Of a DNA stretch of 64,000 nt, positions 33,847-42,320 are shown piece after piece (the stretch's first letter is position 1; each line of letters starts with the position of its first letter). Location: contig VTTJ01000001.1 in assembly GCA_008364785.1 (NCBI GenBank), forward strand, positions 310,001-374,000, in the 5' to 3' direction. This DNA comes from Bacillus sp. BGMRC 2118. Lineage in GTDB: Bacteria; Bacillota; Bacilli; Bacillales; SA4. The notes below the pieces were generated by a model. It made no database searches and was not told the origin of the DNA. It worked only from the letters and a program-made list of their open reading frames with translations. The position numbers and the translations under genes were made by a program.

Positions 33847-35049
33847 CTACTCAATATTTTCAATAACAGTCGCGATTCCTTGTCCTACTCCAATACACAT
33901 TGTCGCTAAACCATATTGAACATTTCTTCTCTTCATTTCATATATGAGTGTCGTTAAAATTCTAGCTCCACTTGCTCCTAAAGGATGTCCGAAGGCAATG
34001 GCACCACCATTGACATTTACAATATCAGGATTCACTTCCATGTCTTTTATACACGCTAATGACTGTGCTGCAAATGCCTCATTTAATTCTACTAAGCCGA
34101 TATCTTCAATAGATAAAGAAGCTCTTTCTAGCGCTTTTTTGGTTGCATAGATTGGACCTATTCCCATTACTCGCGGCTCTACTCCAGCAGTAGCTGAAAC
34201 GACATATTTAGCAAGAGGCTTTAGGTTCAACTGCTTCGCTTTTTCTCCACTCATCAGTAATAATACAGAAGCCCCATCATTCACACCGGAAGCATTACCT
34301 GCCGTAACAGTACCGTTTGTAAAAAGTGGTTTTAACGTTGATAGCTTCTCTAATGTTGTGGACGGACGTGGATGTTCATCTTGTGTAATCACGTTCGTGT
34401 TCCCTTTCCGATCGCGAATGACAACTGGAACAATTTCATCTTTAAACTTTCCTTCATTCATGGCCGCAGCAGCCTTTTGTTGACTAGCAAAGGCAAATGC
34501 ATCTTGTTCTCCCCTAGTAATTCCATACTCCTTTGCCACATTTTCAGCTGTTTCAGGCATGCTATCGGTTCCAAATTGCTCTTTTAATTTAGAATTCACG
34601 AATCGCCATCCAATTGTTGTATCGAACATTTCCATATTTCCACGAGGGAAATCAGAGTCAGGTTTTGCCATTACATACGGAGCACGCGTCATACTCTCCG
34701 TTCCACCTGCGATAAATACATCACCTTCACCTGCAATAATTGCTCTTGCAGCATAATTAACGGCATCAAGACCTGAACCACATAAACGATTCACTGTTGT
34801 ACCCGCCACTTCAACAGGCAATCCAGCAAGAAGGGTTGACATTCTTGCAACATTTCGATTATCTTCACCAGCTCCGTTTGCATTACCTAATACGACTTCT
34901 TCAATGTGAGAAGCTGGAACATTAGGATTACGTTCCAATAATGACTTAATAACGGTTGCCCCTAAATCGTCAGGTCGGACAGATTTCAAGCCACCTTTGT
35001 ATTTCCCAATAGGAGTTCTTACCGCATCAACAATCACTACATCTCTCAT
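33847..35049 (-). CDS. paaJ: 3-Oxoadipyl-CoA thiolase
   Basis: 400-residue thiolase. The nucleophile Cys is in [20 protein letters not shown], and the active-site His and second Cys are in [19 protein letters not shown] and [10 protein letters not shown]. The N-terminal [21 protein letters not shown] is closest to the PaaJ/PcaF group, which cleaves 3-oxoadipyl-CoA into succinyl-CoA and acetyl-CoA. It overlaps the paaH stop by four bases (ATGA-type coupling). Confidence 0.92.
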   Translation of the reverse strand: MRDVVIVDAVRTPIGKYKGGLKSVRPDDLGATVIKSLLERNPNVPASHIEEVVLGNANGAGEDNRNVARMSTLLAGLPVEVAGTTVNRLCGSGLDAVNYAARAIIAGEGDVFIAGGTESMTRAPYVMAKPDSDFPRGNMEMFDTTIGWRFVNSKLKEQFGTDSMPETAENVAKEYGITRGEQDAFAFASQQKAAAAMNEGKFKDEIVPVVIRDRKGNTNVITQDEHPRPSTTLEKLSTLKPLFTNGTVTAGNASGVNDGASVLLLMSGEKAKQLNLKPLAKYVVSATAGVEPRVMGIGPIYATKKALERASLSIEDIGLVELNEAFAAQSLACIKDMEVNPDIVNVNGGAIAFGHPLGASGARILTTLIYEMKRRNVQYGLATMCIGVGQGIATVIENIE

Positions 35050-35909
35050 GAATTTGTACCTCCTATATAATCGTATACCCCTTTACCTGATTTACGACCT
35101 AAGCGACCTGCCTTCACATATTGTTCTAACAGTGGCGCCGGGCGATATTTCTCCCCTAACTTTTCATGAAGATAACGAAGATTATTTAACCTTGTATCAA
35201 GTCCTACAAGATCCCCTAACTCAAATGGTCCCATCGGGTAATTCAGTCCTAGTTTAATCGCTTTATCGATTTCCTCTGGTGATCCGAGCCCCTCCTGCAA
35301 CATATAAAATGCTTCATTTCCAACAAGTGCACTGATTCGGCTCGTTACAAAACCAGGAAATTCATTAATTGTTACCGTTTCCTTTCCCATCTTCTCTGCT
35401 ACTTCATCTACAACACTTGCCGTTTCATCACTCGTCTCTAACCCTTTTACAATTTCAATTAGTGGCATTTTATGTACAGGATTGAAGAAATGCATGGCAA
35501 TGACGCGTTCCGGTCTGTTAGTAAACGAAGCAATTTCAGTTGGACTCATTGTTGAGGTATTCGTTGCAAAATAACAAGATGCCTTTGCGTTTTGGTCAAT
35601 TAACTCAAACACACCTTTCTTAATTTGTATTTTTTCAGGTACCGCTTCAATAATAAGGTCTGCTAGTTTGCTAACCTCAGCTAAGTTTGTTGTATAAAAA
35701 AGCTTCTCGAGCGCCTTACCTTTCGCATCCTCAGATAGCTTACCTCTTTTGACTCCTTTATCAAAAATAGACTCAATTTCTATTTTTGCATTTTCTAACT
35801 GCTCATCCTTCACATCTACTAACGTAGTTTGATAGCCTCCCGCAGCCGATACATACGCAATTCCTCTTCCCATTACACCTGAACCGATTACAACAATGTG
35901 CTTGATCAC
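35046..35909 (-). CDS. paaH: 3-Hydroxyacyl-CoA dehydrogenase
   Basis: 287 residues. N-terminal NAD-binding GSGVMGRGIAYVSAAGGY, catalytic His in HFFNPVHKMPLIEIV with Glu, and the helical C-terminal domain LGLNYPMGPFELGDLVGLD with RKSGKGVYDY are typical. In this pathway it oxidises 3-hydroxyadipyl-CoA to 3-oxoadipyl-CoA, the substrate of PaaJ encoded next. A terminator lies upstream, between it and the aldehyde dehydrogenase gene. Confidence 0.92.
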   Translation of the reverse strand: MIKHIVVIGSGVMGRGIAYVSAAGGYQTTLVDVKDEQLENAKIEIESIFDKGVKRGKLSEDAKGKALEKLFYTTNLAEVSKLADLIIEAVPEKIQIKKGVFELIDQNAKASCYFATNTSTMSPTEIASFTNRPERVIAMHFFNPVHKMPLIEIVKGLETSDETASVVDEVAEKMGKETVTINEFPGFVTSRISALVGNEAFYMLQEGLGSPEEIDKAIKLGLNYPMGPFELGDLVGLDTRLNNLRYLHEKLGEKYRPAPLLEQYVKAGRLGRKSGKGVYDYIGGTNS

Positions 35910-35960
35910 GGTAGCCCCTCCTTAGAATTCTTTCAAAACAAGCTATGTTAACAATATGAA

Positions 35961-35986
35961 ACGAGCACCTCTCCTGAGTGCTCGTT
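35961..35986 (-). terminator. Terminator after the aldehyde dehydrogenase gene
   Basis: ACGAGCAC pairs with GTGCTCGT around CTCTCCTGA. The T-tail on the minus strand is short, so partial read-through into paaH is likely. Confidence 0.6.
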
Positions 35987-36002
35987 CTTTTCTCTATCTA
36001 AC

Positions 36003-37520
36003 TTACACACCAAATGGATTTAGCGGTCTCGATCCATAATAGGAAATAATGCTCTTTGTTTCTGTATATAAGTCTAGCGTTTCAATACATAACTCTCTTC
36101 CGAATCCTGATTGCTTGTAGCCTCCAAACGGAGTACCAGGGAATGCTGAGAACGGACAGTTCACCATTACAATTCCAGCTTGGATTTGGTTCGCAACACG
36201 TGTTGCCCTTCCATGATCCTTCGTCCAAATCGCTGAACCTAATCCAAATTCGCTGTCATTTGCTAGTTTAATCACTTCTTTCTCATCAGAGAATTTCATT
36301 ACAACAACAACAGGTCCAAAGATCTCTTCACGAACTGCTTTCATTTCGTGATTTACATTTGTAATAATCGTAGGCTCATACCAATGACCATTTTCTAGGC
36401 CATCTAATTTTACTTCTTTTCCACCTGTTACTATCGTTGCACCATCTTCTATTGCTGATTTCACATAGCCATCAATGACTTCAAGTTGATCTCTACTAAT
36501 GATGGCACCAACGTGTGTTCCTTTATTTAAAGGGTTTCCTAGTACTAATTTCTTTGTTTTTAAAGTGAACTTCTCAATGAACTCATCATAAATATCTTCA
36601 TGAACGTAAAGACGTGATCTCGCTTCACAAGATTGGCCTGTGTTATAGAAGATACCAAATAACGAACCATCAACAGCCGCATCTACATCTGCATCATTAA
36701 ATACGATGTTAGGTGATTTCCCGCCAAGTTCCAGCGTTACTCTCTTAAGCGTTTTAGAAGCACGCTCCATAATATTTTTGCCGATTGGCGTTGAACCTGT
36801 GAAAGCGACTTTGTCTACTTTCTCATGCTCTACTAAATAATTTCCAACTTCAGACCCAGCACCAGGAATAATATTGACTACTCCTTCTGGAACTCCTGCT
36901 TCAATACAAATTTCTCCTAATACAATCGCAGTTAGCGGCGTTAATGTTGCAGGCTTTACCACAACTGAACAGCCTACAGCGATTGCTGGAGCAACTTTCC
37001 AGGCAGCCATCATTAATGGATAATTCCAAGGTATAATCTGTGCACAGACACCTACTGGTTCTTTTTCAGTGTAGTTATGGAAAGCACCAGGAACGTTATT
37101 AACAGTTCCACGGTGACCAACAATTGCACCTGCATAAAATTCGAAGTCTTCAATTGCCTGCATAACTTGACCTTGAGCTGCAGATAAAGATTTCCCGCTA
37201 TCTAAAATCTCTAATTCTACTAACTCATTAAATCGAGCTCTCATGATAGAGGCAATTTTGTTCAGTACACGTGAGCGCTTGTTCACAGGGAAATGACGCC
37301 ATTTTCCAAAATCAAACGCATTTCTTGCAGCTAGTACTGCCTTTTCTGCATCTTCTTTTGAAGCCTTCGCTACTGTTGCAATAGCTTCACCCGTTGCAGG
37401 ATTGTATGTAGTAAATGTTTCTCCGTTTTCACTATTCACACGCTGTCCATTAATGATTAAATGATAAACCTCACGCTTCATTTCAAGCTGTTCAAACGAC
37501 TGTTCTTTAACTGTTGCCAT
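36003..37520 (-). CDS. NAD-dependent aldehyde dehydrogenase in the paa cluster
   Basis: 505 residues, ALDH superfamily. VTLELGGKSPNIVF holds the catalytic Glu, FYNTGQSCEARSRL the nucleophile Cys, and IIPWNYPLMMAAWK the Asn; FTGST is the NAD loop. AAAGGAGA precedes the ATG. Two roles fit. It could be the semialdehyde dehydrogenase half of PaaZ as a stand-alone enzyme, or a phenylacetaldehyde dehydrogenase. Its place between paaG and paaH supports the first. No fused MaoC domain is present. Confidence 0.85.
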   Translation of the reverse strand: MATVKEQSFEQLEMKREVYHLIINGQRVNSENGETFTTYNPATGEAIATVAKASKEDAEKAVLAARNAFDFGKWRHFPVNKRSRVLNKIASIMRARFNELVELEILDSGKSLSAAQGQVMQAIEDFEFYAGAIVGHRGTVNNVPGAFHNYTEKEPVGVCAQIIPWNYPLMMAAWKVAPAIAVGCSVVVKPATLTPLTAIVLGEICIEAGVPEGVVNIIPGAGSEVGNYLVEHEKVDKVAFTGSTPIGKNIMERASKTLKRVTLELGGKSPNIVFNDADVDAAVDGSLFGIFYNTGQSCEARSRLYVHEDIYDEFIEKFTLKTKKLVLGNPLNKGTHVGAIISRDQLEVIDGYVKSAIEDGATIVTGGKEVKLDGLENGHWYEPTIITNVNHEMKAVREEIFGPVVVVMKFSDEKEVIKLANDSEFGLGSAIWTKDHGRATRVANQIQAGIVMVNCPFSAFPGTPFGGYKQSGFGRELCIETLDLYTETKSIISYYGSRPLNPFGV

Positions 37521-37562
37521 GAATTGTTCATCTCCTTTGATTTTCGTGTCTTTGACTGAACC

Positions 37563-38336
37563 TTATTTTCCAACAAAGGTTGGTTTGCGCTTTTCAACAA
37601 ACGCAGTTACACCCTCTTGATGGTCAATTGTTTTCCCAGCAATTCGTTGGTTTTGAGCTTCTAATTCTAAATATTCATCATAAGATGCGCTCCAACTAGT
37701 TTGTAAAGATCTTTTAATTAGTCCTATAGCCTTTGTAGGCATAGAAGCCAACCGAGTTGCAAATGCCTGTAGCTCTTCCATAAACGTCTCAACTGGAACT
37801 ACCTTCGTTACGAGACCAATATTCTTCGCTTCGTCAGCAGAAACTTTCTCACCTAGTACCGCCAGTTCTAATGCTTTCGCATGCCCAATTAGTTTAGGTA
37901 ATGTGTATAAATTTCCCGAGTCCGGAATGAGTCCGACATGTATAAAAGCTTGCAGCATACTTGCTTTTTCGGATGCAATTCGAAAATCACATGCAAGTGC
38001 TAAACTCAACCCCGCTCCTGCAGCAACTCCGTTAATCCCAGCAATTACAGGCTTTTCTGTTGCGGCTAACTGCTTTATCATTGGACCATAGTTCAATCGC
38101 AATACTTCTCCATGATCCATTTCCTCTCCTACACCTTCTAGGTCTTGCCCTGAACAAAAAGCTCTACCTGCTCCAGTCATGACAATACATCTAACAATCT
38201 CATTCATTTCTGATGACTTTAATGCATGTGCAATTTCTTTATTCATTTGTGCATTAAATGCGTTGAGTCTGTCTGGACGATTAAGCGTAATCCATGCAAT
38301 TTGATTTTGGATTTCATATTGAATCGTATCGTACAT
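37563..38336 (-). CDS. paaG: 1,2-Epoxyphenylacetyl-CoA isomerase
   Basis: 257-residue crotonase. It has the isomerase signature LIPDSGNLYTLPKLIG, where Asp replaces the hydratase Glu, as in PaaG. FCSGQDLEGVGEEMDHG and NGVAAGAGLSLALACDFRIAS form the CoA and oxyanion sites. PaaG turns the ring epoxide into oxepin-CoA and also isomerises a later double bond. It follows paaF by nine bases. Confidence 0.9.
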   Translation of the reverse strand: MYDTIQYEIQNQIAWITLNRPDRLNAFNAQMNKEIAHALKSSEMNEIVRCIVMTGAGRAFCSGQDLEGVGEEMDHGEVLRLNYGPMIKQLAATEKPVIAGINGVAAGAGLSLALACDFRIASEKASMLQAFIHVGLIPDSGNLYTLPKLIGHAKALELAVLGEKVSADEAKNIGLVTKVVPVETFMEELQAFATRLASMPTKAIGLIKRSLQTSWSASYDEYLELEAQNQRIAGKTIDHQEGVTAFVEKRKPTFVGK

Positions 38337-38345
38337 TAAGCGGCC

Positions 38346-39125
38346 CTACTTTCCTTTAAAGTTTGGCTTTCGTTTCTCAATAAATGCTTTCATCCCTTCC
38401 TTTTGGTCATCAGAAGAAAACAAAAGGTAGAAATTCTTACGTTCAAATTGCATTCCCTCATATAATGGGTAATCAATTGCCTTTAGAACGGATTCCTTAA
38501 TGAGTCTTAAAGCAATTGGTGGTCTTGAAGCAAGCTTTTTTGAATATTTAATAGCTTCTTCTAACAACACCTCTTTTTCTACAATACGGTTAATGACGCC
38601 ATATTGGATTGCTTCCTCAGCACTCATTCGATCACCAGTCAATAACCATTCAAGCGCTTTCATTTTACCCATTAATTTAGTAAGTCTTTGAGTTCCACCA
38701 GCTCCGGGCATGACACCCAGGTTCACCTCTGGGAAGCCAAACTCAGTTTGTTTTGCCGCAAAAAGCACATCACAGCAAATTGCAAGCTCAAAGCCTCCGC
38801 CTAACACAAATCCTTGGACCGCACCGATAATTGGTTTTTTCACTAATGCAAATCGGTCCCAGCAGGCAAATTGATTTAATAGCTCTAACTGTATCGAACT
38901 ATCATTTTTCATTTCGTCAATGTCAGCACCTGCAGCAAAAGCACGACCATTACCTGTAATGAGAATTACTTTTACTTCAGGATTTTGATCAAAGCTTTCA
39001 GCTGTAGCTACGATTTCAGCTACCATTTGACGATTGATAGCATTTAGTACTTTGGGTCTATTTAACGCAATAAACCCAATACCATCCTCAATTTGAGTCT
39101 CAATAAATTGAAGCTGATTACTCAT
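38346..39125 (-). CDS. paaF: Enoyl-CoA hydratase (2,3-dehydroadipyl-CoA hydratase)
   Basis: 259-residue crotonase with both hydratase glutamates in FGFPEVNLGVMPGAGGTQRLTKLMG and ALEWLLTGDR. FAAGADIDEMK and FVLGGGFELAICCD form the oxyanion hole. In phenylacetate catabolism PaaF hydrates 2,3-dehydroadipyl-CoA. It starts inside the end of the EthD gene (8-base ATGAGTAA overlap) and is followed by paaG. Confidence 0.88.
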   Translation of the reverse strand: MSNQLQFIETQIEDGIGFIALNRPKVLNAINRQMVAEIVATAESFDQNPEVKVILITGNGRAFAAGADIDEMKNDSSIQLELLNQFACWDRFALVKKPIIGAVQGFVLGGGFELAICCDVLFAAKQTEFGFPEVNLGVMPGAGGTQRLTKLMGKMKALEWLLTGDRMSAEEAIQYGVINRIVEKEVLLEEAIKYSKKLASRPPIALRLIKESVLKAIDYPLYEGMQFERKNFYLLFSSDDQKEGMKAFIEKRKPNFKGK

Positions 39126-39426
39126 TCACTTCTTCACCAATCATTAATGTCACAAGGTCTCCTGCAAATGACATTAAATCTTTTCCAGATGCTTTTGATT
39201 CATCTGTTCTCATCGCCGTTTTTAACGCTTCATGGCTTTCATAATACATTTCACACATTAAATAATATTTACCTTCTCCGCCCATTGGTGAGCCAACAAT
39301 TCTTGTTACTTCCATCTTTTGTAGTCCTGGAATTTTTGCTGTAATTGGAGCATGTGTTTCAAAATAATGCTTGTCAAATGCTTCCTTGTTTTCTGGGTGT
39401 TTGTATAGAGCGATTAATTTAACCAT
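39118..39426 (-). CDS. EthD domain protein of the paa operon
   Basis: 102 residues, dimeric alpha+beta-barrel ferredoxin-like fold of the EthD family: MVKLIALYKHPENKEAFDKHYFETHAP with HAPITAKIPGLQKMEVTR. EthD proteins often accompany ring-modifying oxygenases, and some bind or isomerise labile intermediates. It lies between paaD and paaF, with an 8-base overlap into paaF. It is not part of the enterobacterial paa set, so its step is unknown. Confidence 0.82.
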   Translation of the reverse strand: MVKLIALYKHPENKEAFDKHYFETHAPITAKIPGLQKMEVTRIVGSPMGGEGKYYLMCEMYYESHEALKTAMRTDESKASGKDLMSFAGDLVTLMIGEEVNE

Positions 39427-39474
39427 TTTTCATTTCTCCCTTATATTTAGATTGCTAGTATCCTAGCTAATTCA

Positions 39475-39960
39475 CTACATGAGTGTAGAGATTGGTTTCA
39501 TTGCTTCGAATGGATTTTTACAAGATTTACAGTATAAGATACTTCTACAGGCTGTAGGACCAAAGATATTTTCTAATGTCGTATACGTTGAACCACAATA
39601 TGGACAATCAACGTGCCAACCTCCATCAGAACTAATTTGTTTAGGTGGAGGAGCGATCCCAAACTTCTTTAACTGCTCTCTTCCCGTAGGTGTGATTCGA
39701 TCTGACGTCCATGGGGGGTGGAAGATAAATTCTACGGTGACCGTGAAAGCATCACCAACTTCTTTTAATACTGCACTTTCTACATTTTTCTTAATGATTT
39801 CAAGTGCGGGACATCCCATGAACGTTGGTAATAATAGAATGGTTATTTCATGGTTGGTTTCTTTTATTTCGTGAAGCATCCCTAAGTCTAAAATATTTAT
39901 AGAGTCTATTTCAGGATCCTTTACAAACGATAGCGCAGTCCTTACTTTATCATTGATCAT
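39475..39960 (-). CDS. paaD: PaaD-like metal-sulfur assembly protein
   Basis: 161 residues. A DUF59/MIP18 domain is present (VKDPEIDSINILDLGMLHEI, TFMGCPALEIIKKNV, FHPPWTSDRITPTGREQL). Next comes a C-terminal four-cysteine zinc ribbon (CPYCGS and CKSC). This two-part layout is PaaD, needed for the PaaABC(E) epoxidase, probably in Fe-S or metal loading. AAAGGGTGAT precedes the ATG. It follows paaC by 74 bases. Confidence 0.92.
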   Translation of the reverse strand: MINDKVRTALSFVKDPEIDSINILDLGMLHEIKETNHEITILLLPTFMGCPALEIIKKNVESAVLKEVGDAFTVTVEFIFHPPWTSDRITPTGREQLKKFGIAPPPKQISSDGGWHVDCPYCGSTYTTLENIFGPTACRSILYCKSCKNPFEAMKPISTLM

Positions 39961-40034
39961 GAGTTTATCACCCTTTAAATAAGGAACACTTACATCCTTA
40001 CAGTTTATTACAAATTTCCTTCAACTATTACAAT

Positions 40035-40850
40035 CTACCAGTTTGCCGCTGGATTTATGATATAAACTTCACTTAGCGTAGTGAGTGCTACTTCAAGATC
40101 ACTTGTATGTTGACCGATTCTTCCATTTCCTTTTTCCATCTTCGTCGTTAATGGAACTTGCAATTGAAGATTTTCAAAGACTGGACTCATCGCCTGAATC
40201 CAACGCTGTCTTAATTGCTCTTCATCCTCTAGTAATTCAAGACTAGTAATGTTGACTGATTGATCCCCTAGCAAAAATAAGTCACCTAAATTATTAGATA
40301 CCTTAATAACAGCCTGTTTCATTCTTTCTCTAGCTTCTCCACCAGCTTTCACCAGCTCTTGGAACCACGTCTTCCAATGAAGCAAGTGATAATACAGCTC
40401 CATGTTGACTTTAACCGCAGCTTCGGCTAACGGTTGGTAGCTCGAATTTTTTAATGATTCAATGCGCACTTTCTTTGCTTGGGTATAGAAATAATGTCGA
40501 ACGACTGCAAAAGCCCAGTCAAAATGCGGCTCTTCTAGATACGTACCAGGTCCATTTACTTCTTCTAACATAATGGAATTCCTACGATCCTCTGCTTTTC
40601 TAGCATGCGCTAAGGAATCCATGTCACCCGCACCTATATCCTCCAACAGCTTATAAAATATTGCCGCATGCCCCATTGTATCTTGACTAATTGAAGAGAA
40701 GGCAACATCCTCTTCAATATGAGGTGCTAGGCCAAGCCATTCAGAACCACGGAAGGCAACGATGAAATCATCATCAGCTAATTGAAATAATAAGTCAGTT
40801 AGGGCTTCTTTATACAACGGATTAGAAATTGACTTTAATTGATCACTCAT
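40035..40850 (-). CDS. paaC: Phenylacetyl-CoA epoxidase subunit PaaC
   Basis: 271 residues, ferritin-like helical partner that docks with catalytic PaaA. Characteristic segments are FRGSEWLGLAPHIEEDVAFSSISQDTMGHAAIFYKLLEDI and FDWAFAVVRHYFYTQAKKVRIESL. The true start is the ATG at 40848-40850, in an 8-base ATGAGTGA overlap with the paaB stop, which couples their translation. A longer frame without its own binding site extends upstream. Confidence 0.93.
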   Translation of the reverse strand: MSDQLKSISNPLYKEALTDLLFQLADDDFIVAFRGSEWLGLAPHIEEDVAFSSISQDTMGHAAIFYKLLEDIGAGDMDSLAHARKAEDRRNSIMLEEVNGPGTYLEEPHFDWAFAVVRHYFYTQAKKVRIESLKNSSYQPLAEAAVKVNMELYYHLLHWKTWFQELVKAGGEARERMKQAVIKVSNNLGDLFLLGDQSVNITSLELLEDEEQLRQRWIQAMSPVFENLQLQVPLTTKMEKGNGRIGQHTSDLEVALTTLSEVYIINPAANW

Positions 40851-41199
40851 GACTAGACTTCTTCCCTCCCCATGATAGGATTTCCTTTTCATCCAGCATC
40901 TCTTGCTCGTAATGACGCCATTTCTTCTTTAGGTATCCATATCCTTTCGTATTACGATAATCTTTATTGTCAAGTCGATGAAGGGATAACTTCTCTTCTT
41001 GATTCATTTTCCGGATATGAGAGCGGTTGACTACCCAAATATCAGCAACTGGTTCTCTTCTCATGAAATTTTCTTGCGCCATCACAAGAGCAATTTCTTC
41101 ATTAGGAGCTAGTAAACTGAATTGATATTGCATGGGGGCAGTATCAGTTCTTTTGCTGAATACTTCAAACTCTTGGTAAAAACTATTAGTTTTGCTCAT
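40843..41199 (-). CDS. paaB: Phenylacetyl-CoA epoxidase subunit PaaB
   Basis: 118 residues, small bridging subunit that dimerises PaaAC units. FEVFSKRTDTAPMQYQFSLLAPNEEIALVMAQENFMRREPVADIWVVNRSHI is diagnostic. AAGGGGGAA precedes the ATG at 41197-41199. The C-terminus is longer than usual (DKDYRNTKGYGYLKKKWR-like basic tail plus GGKKSSHE), a common feature in bacilli. It lies between paaA (13 bases) and paaC (overlap). Confidence 0.92.
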   Translation of the reverse strand: MSKTNSFYQEFEVFSKRTDTAPMQYQFSLLAPNEEIALVMAQENFMRREPVADIWVVNRSHIRKMNQEEKLSLHRLDNKDYRNTKGYGYLKKKWRHYEQEMLDEKEILSWGGKKSSHE

Positions 41200-41212
41200 C
41201 AATAATTCCCCC

Positions 41213-42166
41213 TTATTTACTAAGAGCTTCTCGAACCCAAGCGTTGTTCTGATGAGCAATCTCTCTCAAACGCAAACGATCCTTTGATTTCGGGCCCTGG
41301 TTTTTAACAATCTGTTTAAAGTAGCTCCAATCAGGCTGCTTGTAAATCCATTTATTCTGTTCTTCATCAAAACACATGCTTGGGTCTGGTAACGTTAACC
41401 CAAGTGAAAGAATACGGGGAATGTATTTTGTAAAAAAGTCCTGTCTCAATTCTTCATTTGTCTTTGTTCTAATTCCGTACTTAATCGTAATATCTTGTTT
41501 TGACGTACCCGTTGTCGATGCATCTGCTGGACCGAAGAACATTAGTAATGCTTCCCACCACCTAATAATGGCATCTTGAATCATTTCGCGTTGTTCTTCT
41601 GACCCTTCTGCAAGAGCGATAATAATGGCTTCACCATGCTGAGCATGAAATACCTCTTCTGCACAGATTCGTTTAAGTGCTCTAGCATAAGGACCATAGG
41701 AAGCATCCAGCATATTCGTTTGAGAAATAATCGCTGCACCATCCACTAACCAACCAATTAACCCTGCATCTCCCCATGTAGGTGCTTCCATATGAAAGAC
41801 ATTATGAAACTTTAAATCTCCTGAAAATAAGTCCTGCATAATTTGTTCACGTGTTTTTCCAATAGGCTTCATCAGATCTTCTGCAACCCGCAGCAACAAT
41901 TGTCCATGTCCCATTTCATCTTGAACTTTAGCCATGATTCCAAGCTTTCTGCGAAGAGAAGGTGCTTTCGGTACCCACTCTTTCTCCGGCAAGGCACCCA
42001 TAATCTCACTAATACCATGCATGGAAATTAATTTTATTAGTGCAAAACGGTATTCATCTGGCATCCAATCATCTGCCTCAATTTTTTCCCCAGCGTCAAT
42101 TCGTAACATAAAGTGCTGAAGCTTCTCTTCTTCTGTTAAAGATTGAAAAGAAAGAAGGTCGGACAT
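41213..42166 (-). CDS. paaA: Phenylacetyl-CoA epoxidase catalytic subunit PaaA
   Basis: 317 residues, di-iron monooxygenase subunit that epoxidises the ring of phenylacetyl-CoA. The iron ligands are visible as two E-x-x-H motifs: VQDEMGHGQLLLR and ICAEEVFHAQHGE. The acyl-CoA site region MEAPTWGDAGLIGWLVDGAA is also seen. AGGAGGCG precedes the ATG. First gene of the paa operon, directly behind a near-consensus promoter with an embedded palindrome. Confidence 0.95.
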   Translation of the reverse strand: MSDLLSFQSLTEEEKLQHFMLRIDAGEKIEADDWMPDEYRFALIKLISMHGISEIMGALPEKEWVPKAPSLRRKLGIMAKVQDEMGHGQLLLRVAEDLMKPIGKTREQIMQDLFSGDLKFHNVFHMEAPTWGDAGLIGWLVDGAAIISQTNMLDASYGPYARALKRICAEEVFHAQHGEAIIIALAEGSEEQREMIQDAIIRWWEALLMFFGPADASTTGTSKQDITIKYGIRTKTNEELRQDFFTKYIPRILSLGLTLPDPSMCFDEEQNKWIYKQPDWSYFKQIVKNQGPKSKDRLRLREIAHQNNAWVREALSK

Positions 42167-42202
42167 AATAACGCCTCCTAATTATAACGTATATTTAACG
42201 AT

Positions 42203-42231
42203 ATTATATAATAACGTTATATAATTATCAA
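42203..42231 (-). promoter_or_regulatory. paaA promoter with PaaX-type operator in the spacer
   Basis: Reading leftward: TTGATA (42226-42231), a 17-base spacer and TATAAT (42203-42208), close to ideal for sigma-A. The palindrome ATAACGTTAT (42211-42220) fills the spacer, so a bound repressor would block polymerase. The same palindrome is at 30270-30279. Confidence 0.75.
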
Positions 42232-42290
42232 TCTAGAAATTTCAAAAAATTTACTCATTTTTCATTTCTATGTATCTCGCAAATAAAAAA

Positions 42291-42308
42291 AGCACTCAAT
42301 TGAGTGCT
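42291..42308. terminator. Terminator after the CAP-domain gene
   Basis: A perfect palindrome AGCACTCAATTGAGTGCT, preceded on the plus strand by AAAAAA (T's for the minus strand), 12 bases past the stop. Confidence 0.85.
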
Positions 42309-42320
42309 TTCGTTTGTAAA

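Noticed and set aside
35961..35986. Strong operon boundary between aldehyde dehydrogenase and paaH
   Set aside because: The hairpin has a weak T-tail and the pathway continues on both sides; partial attenuation is more likely than full separation.
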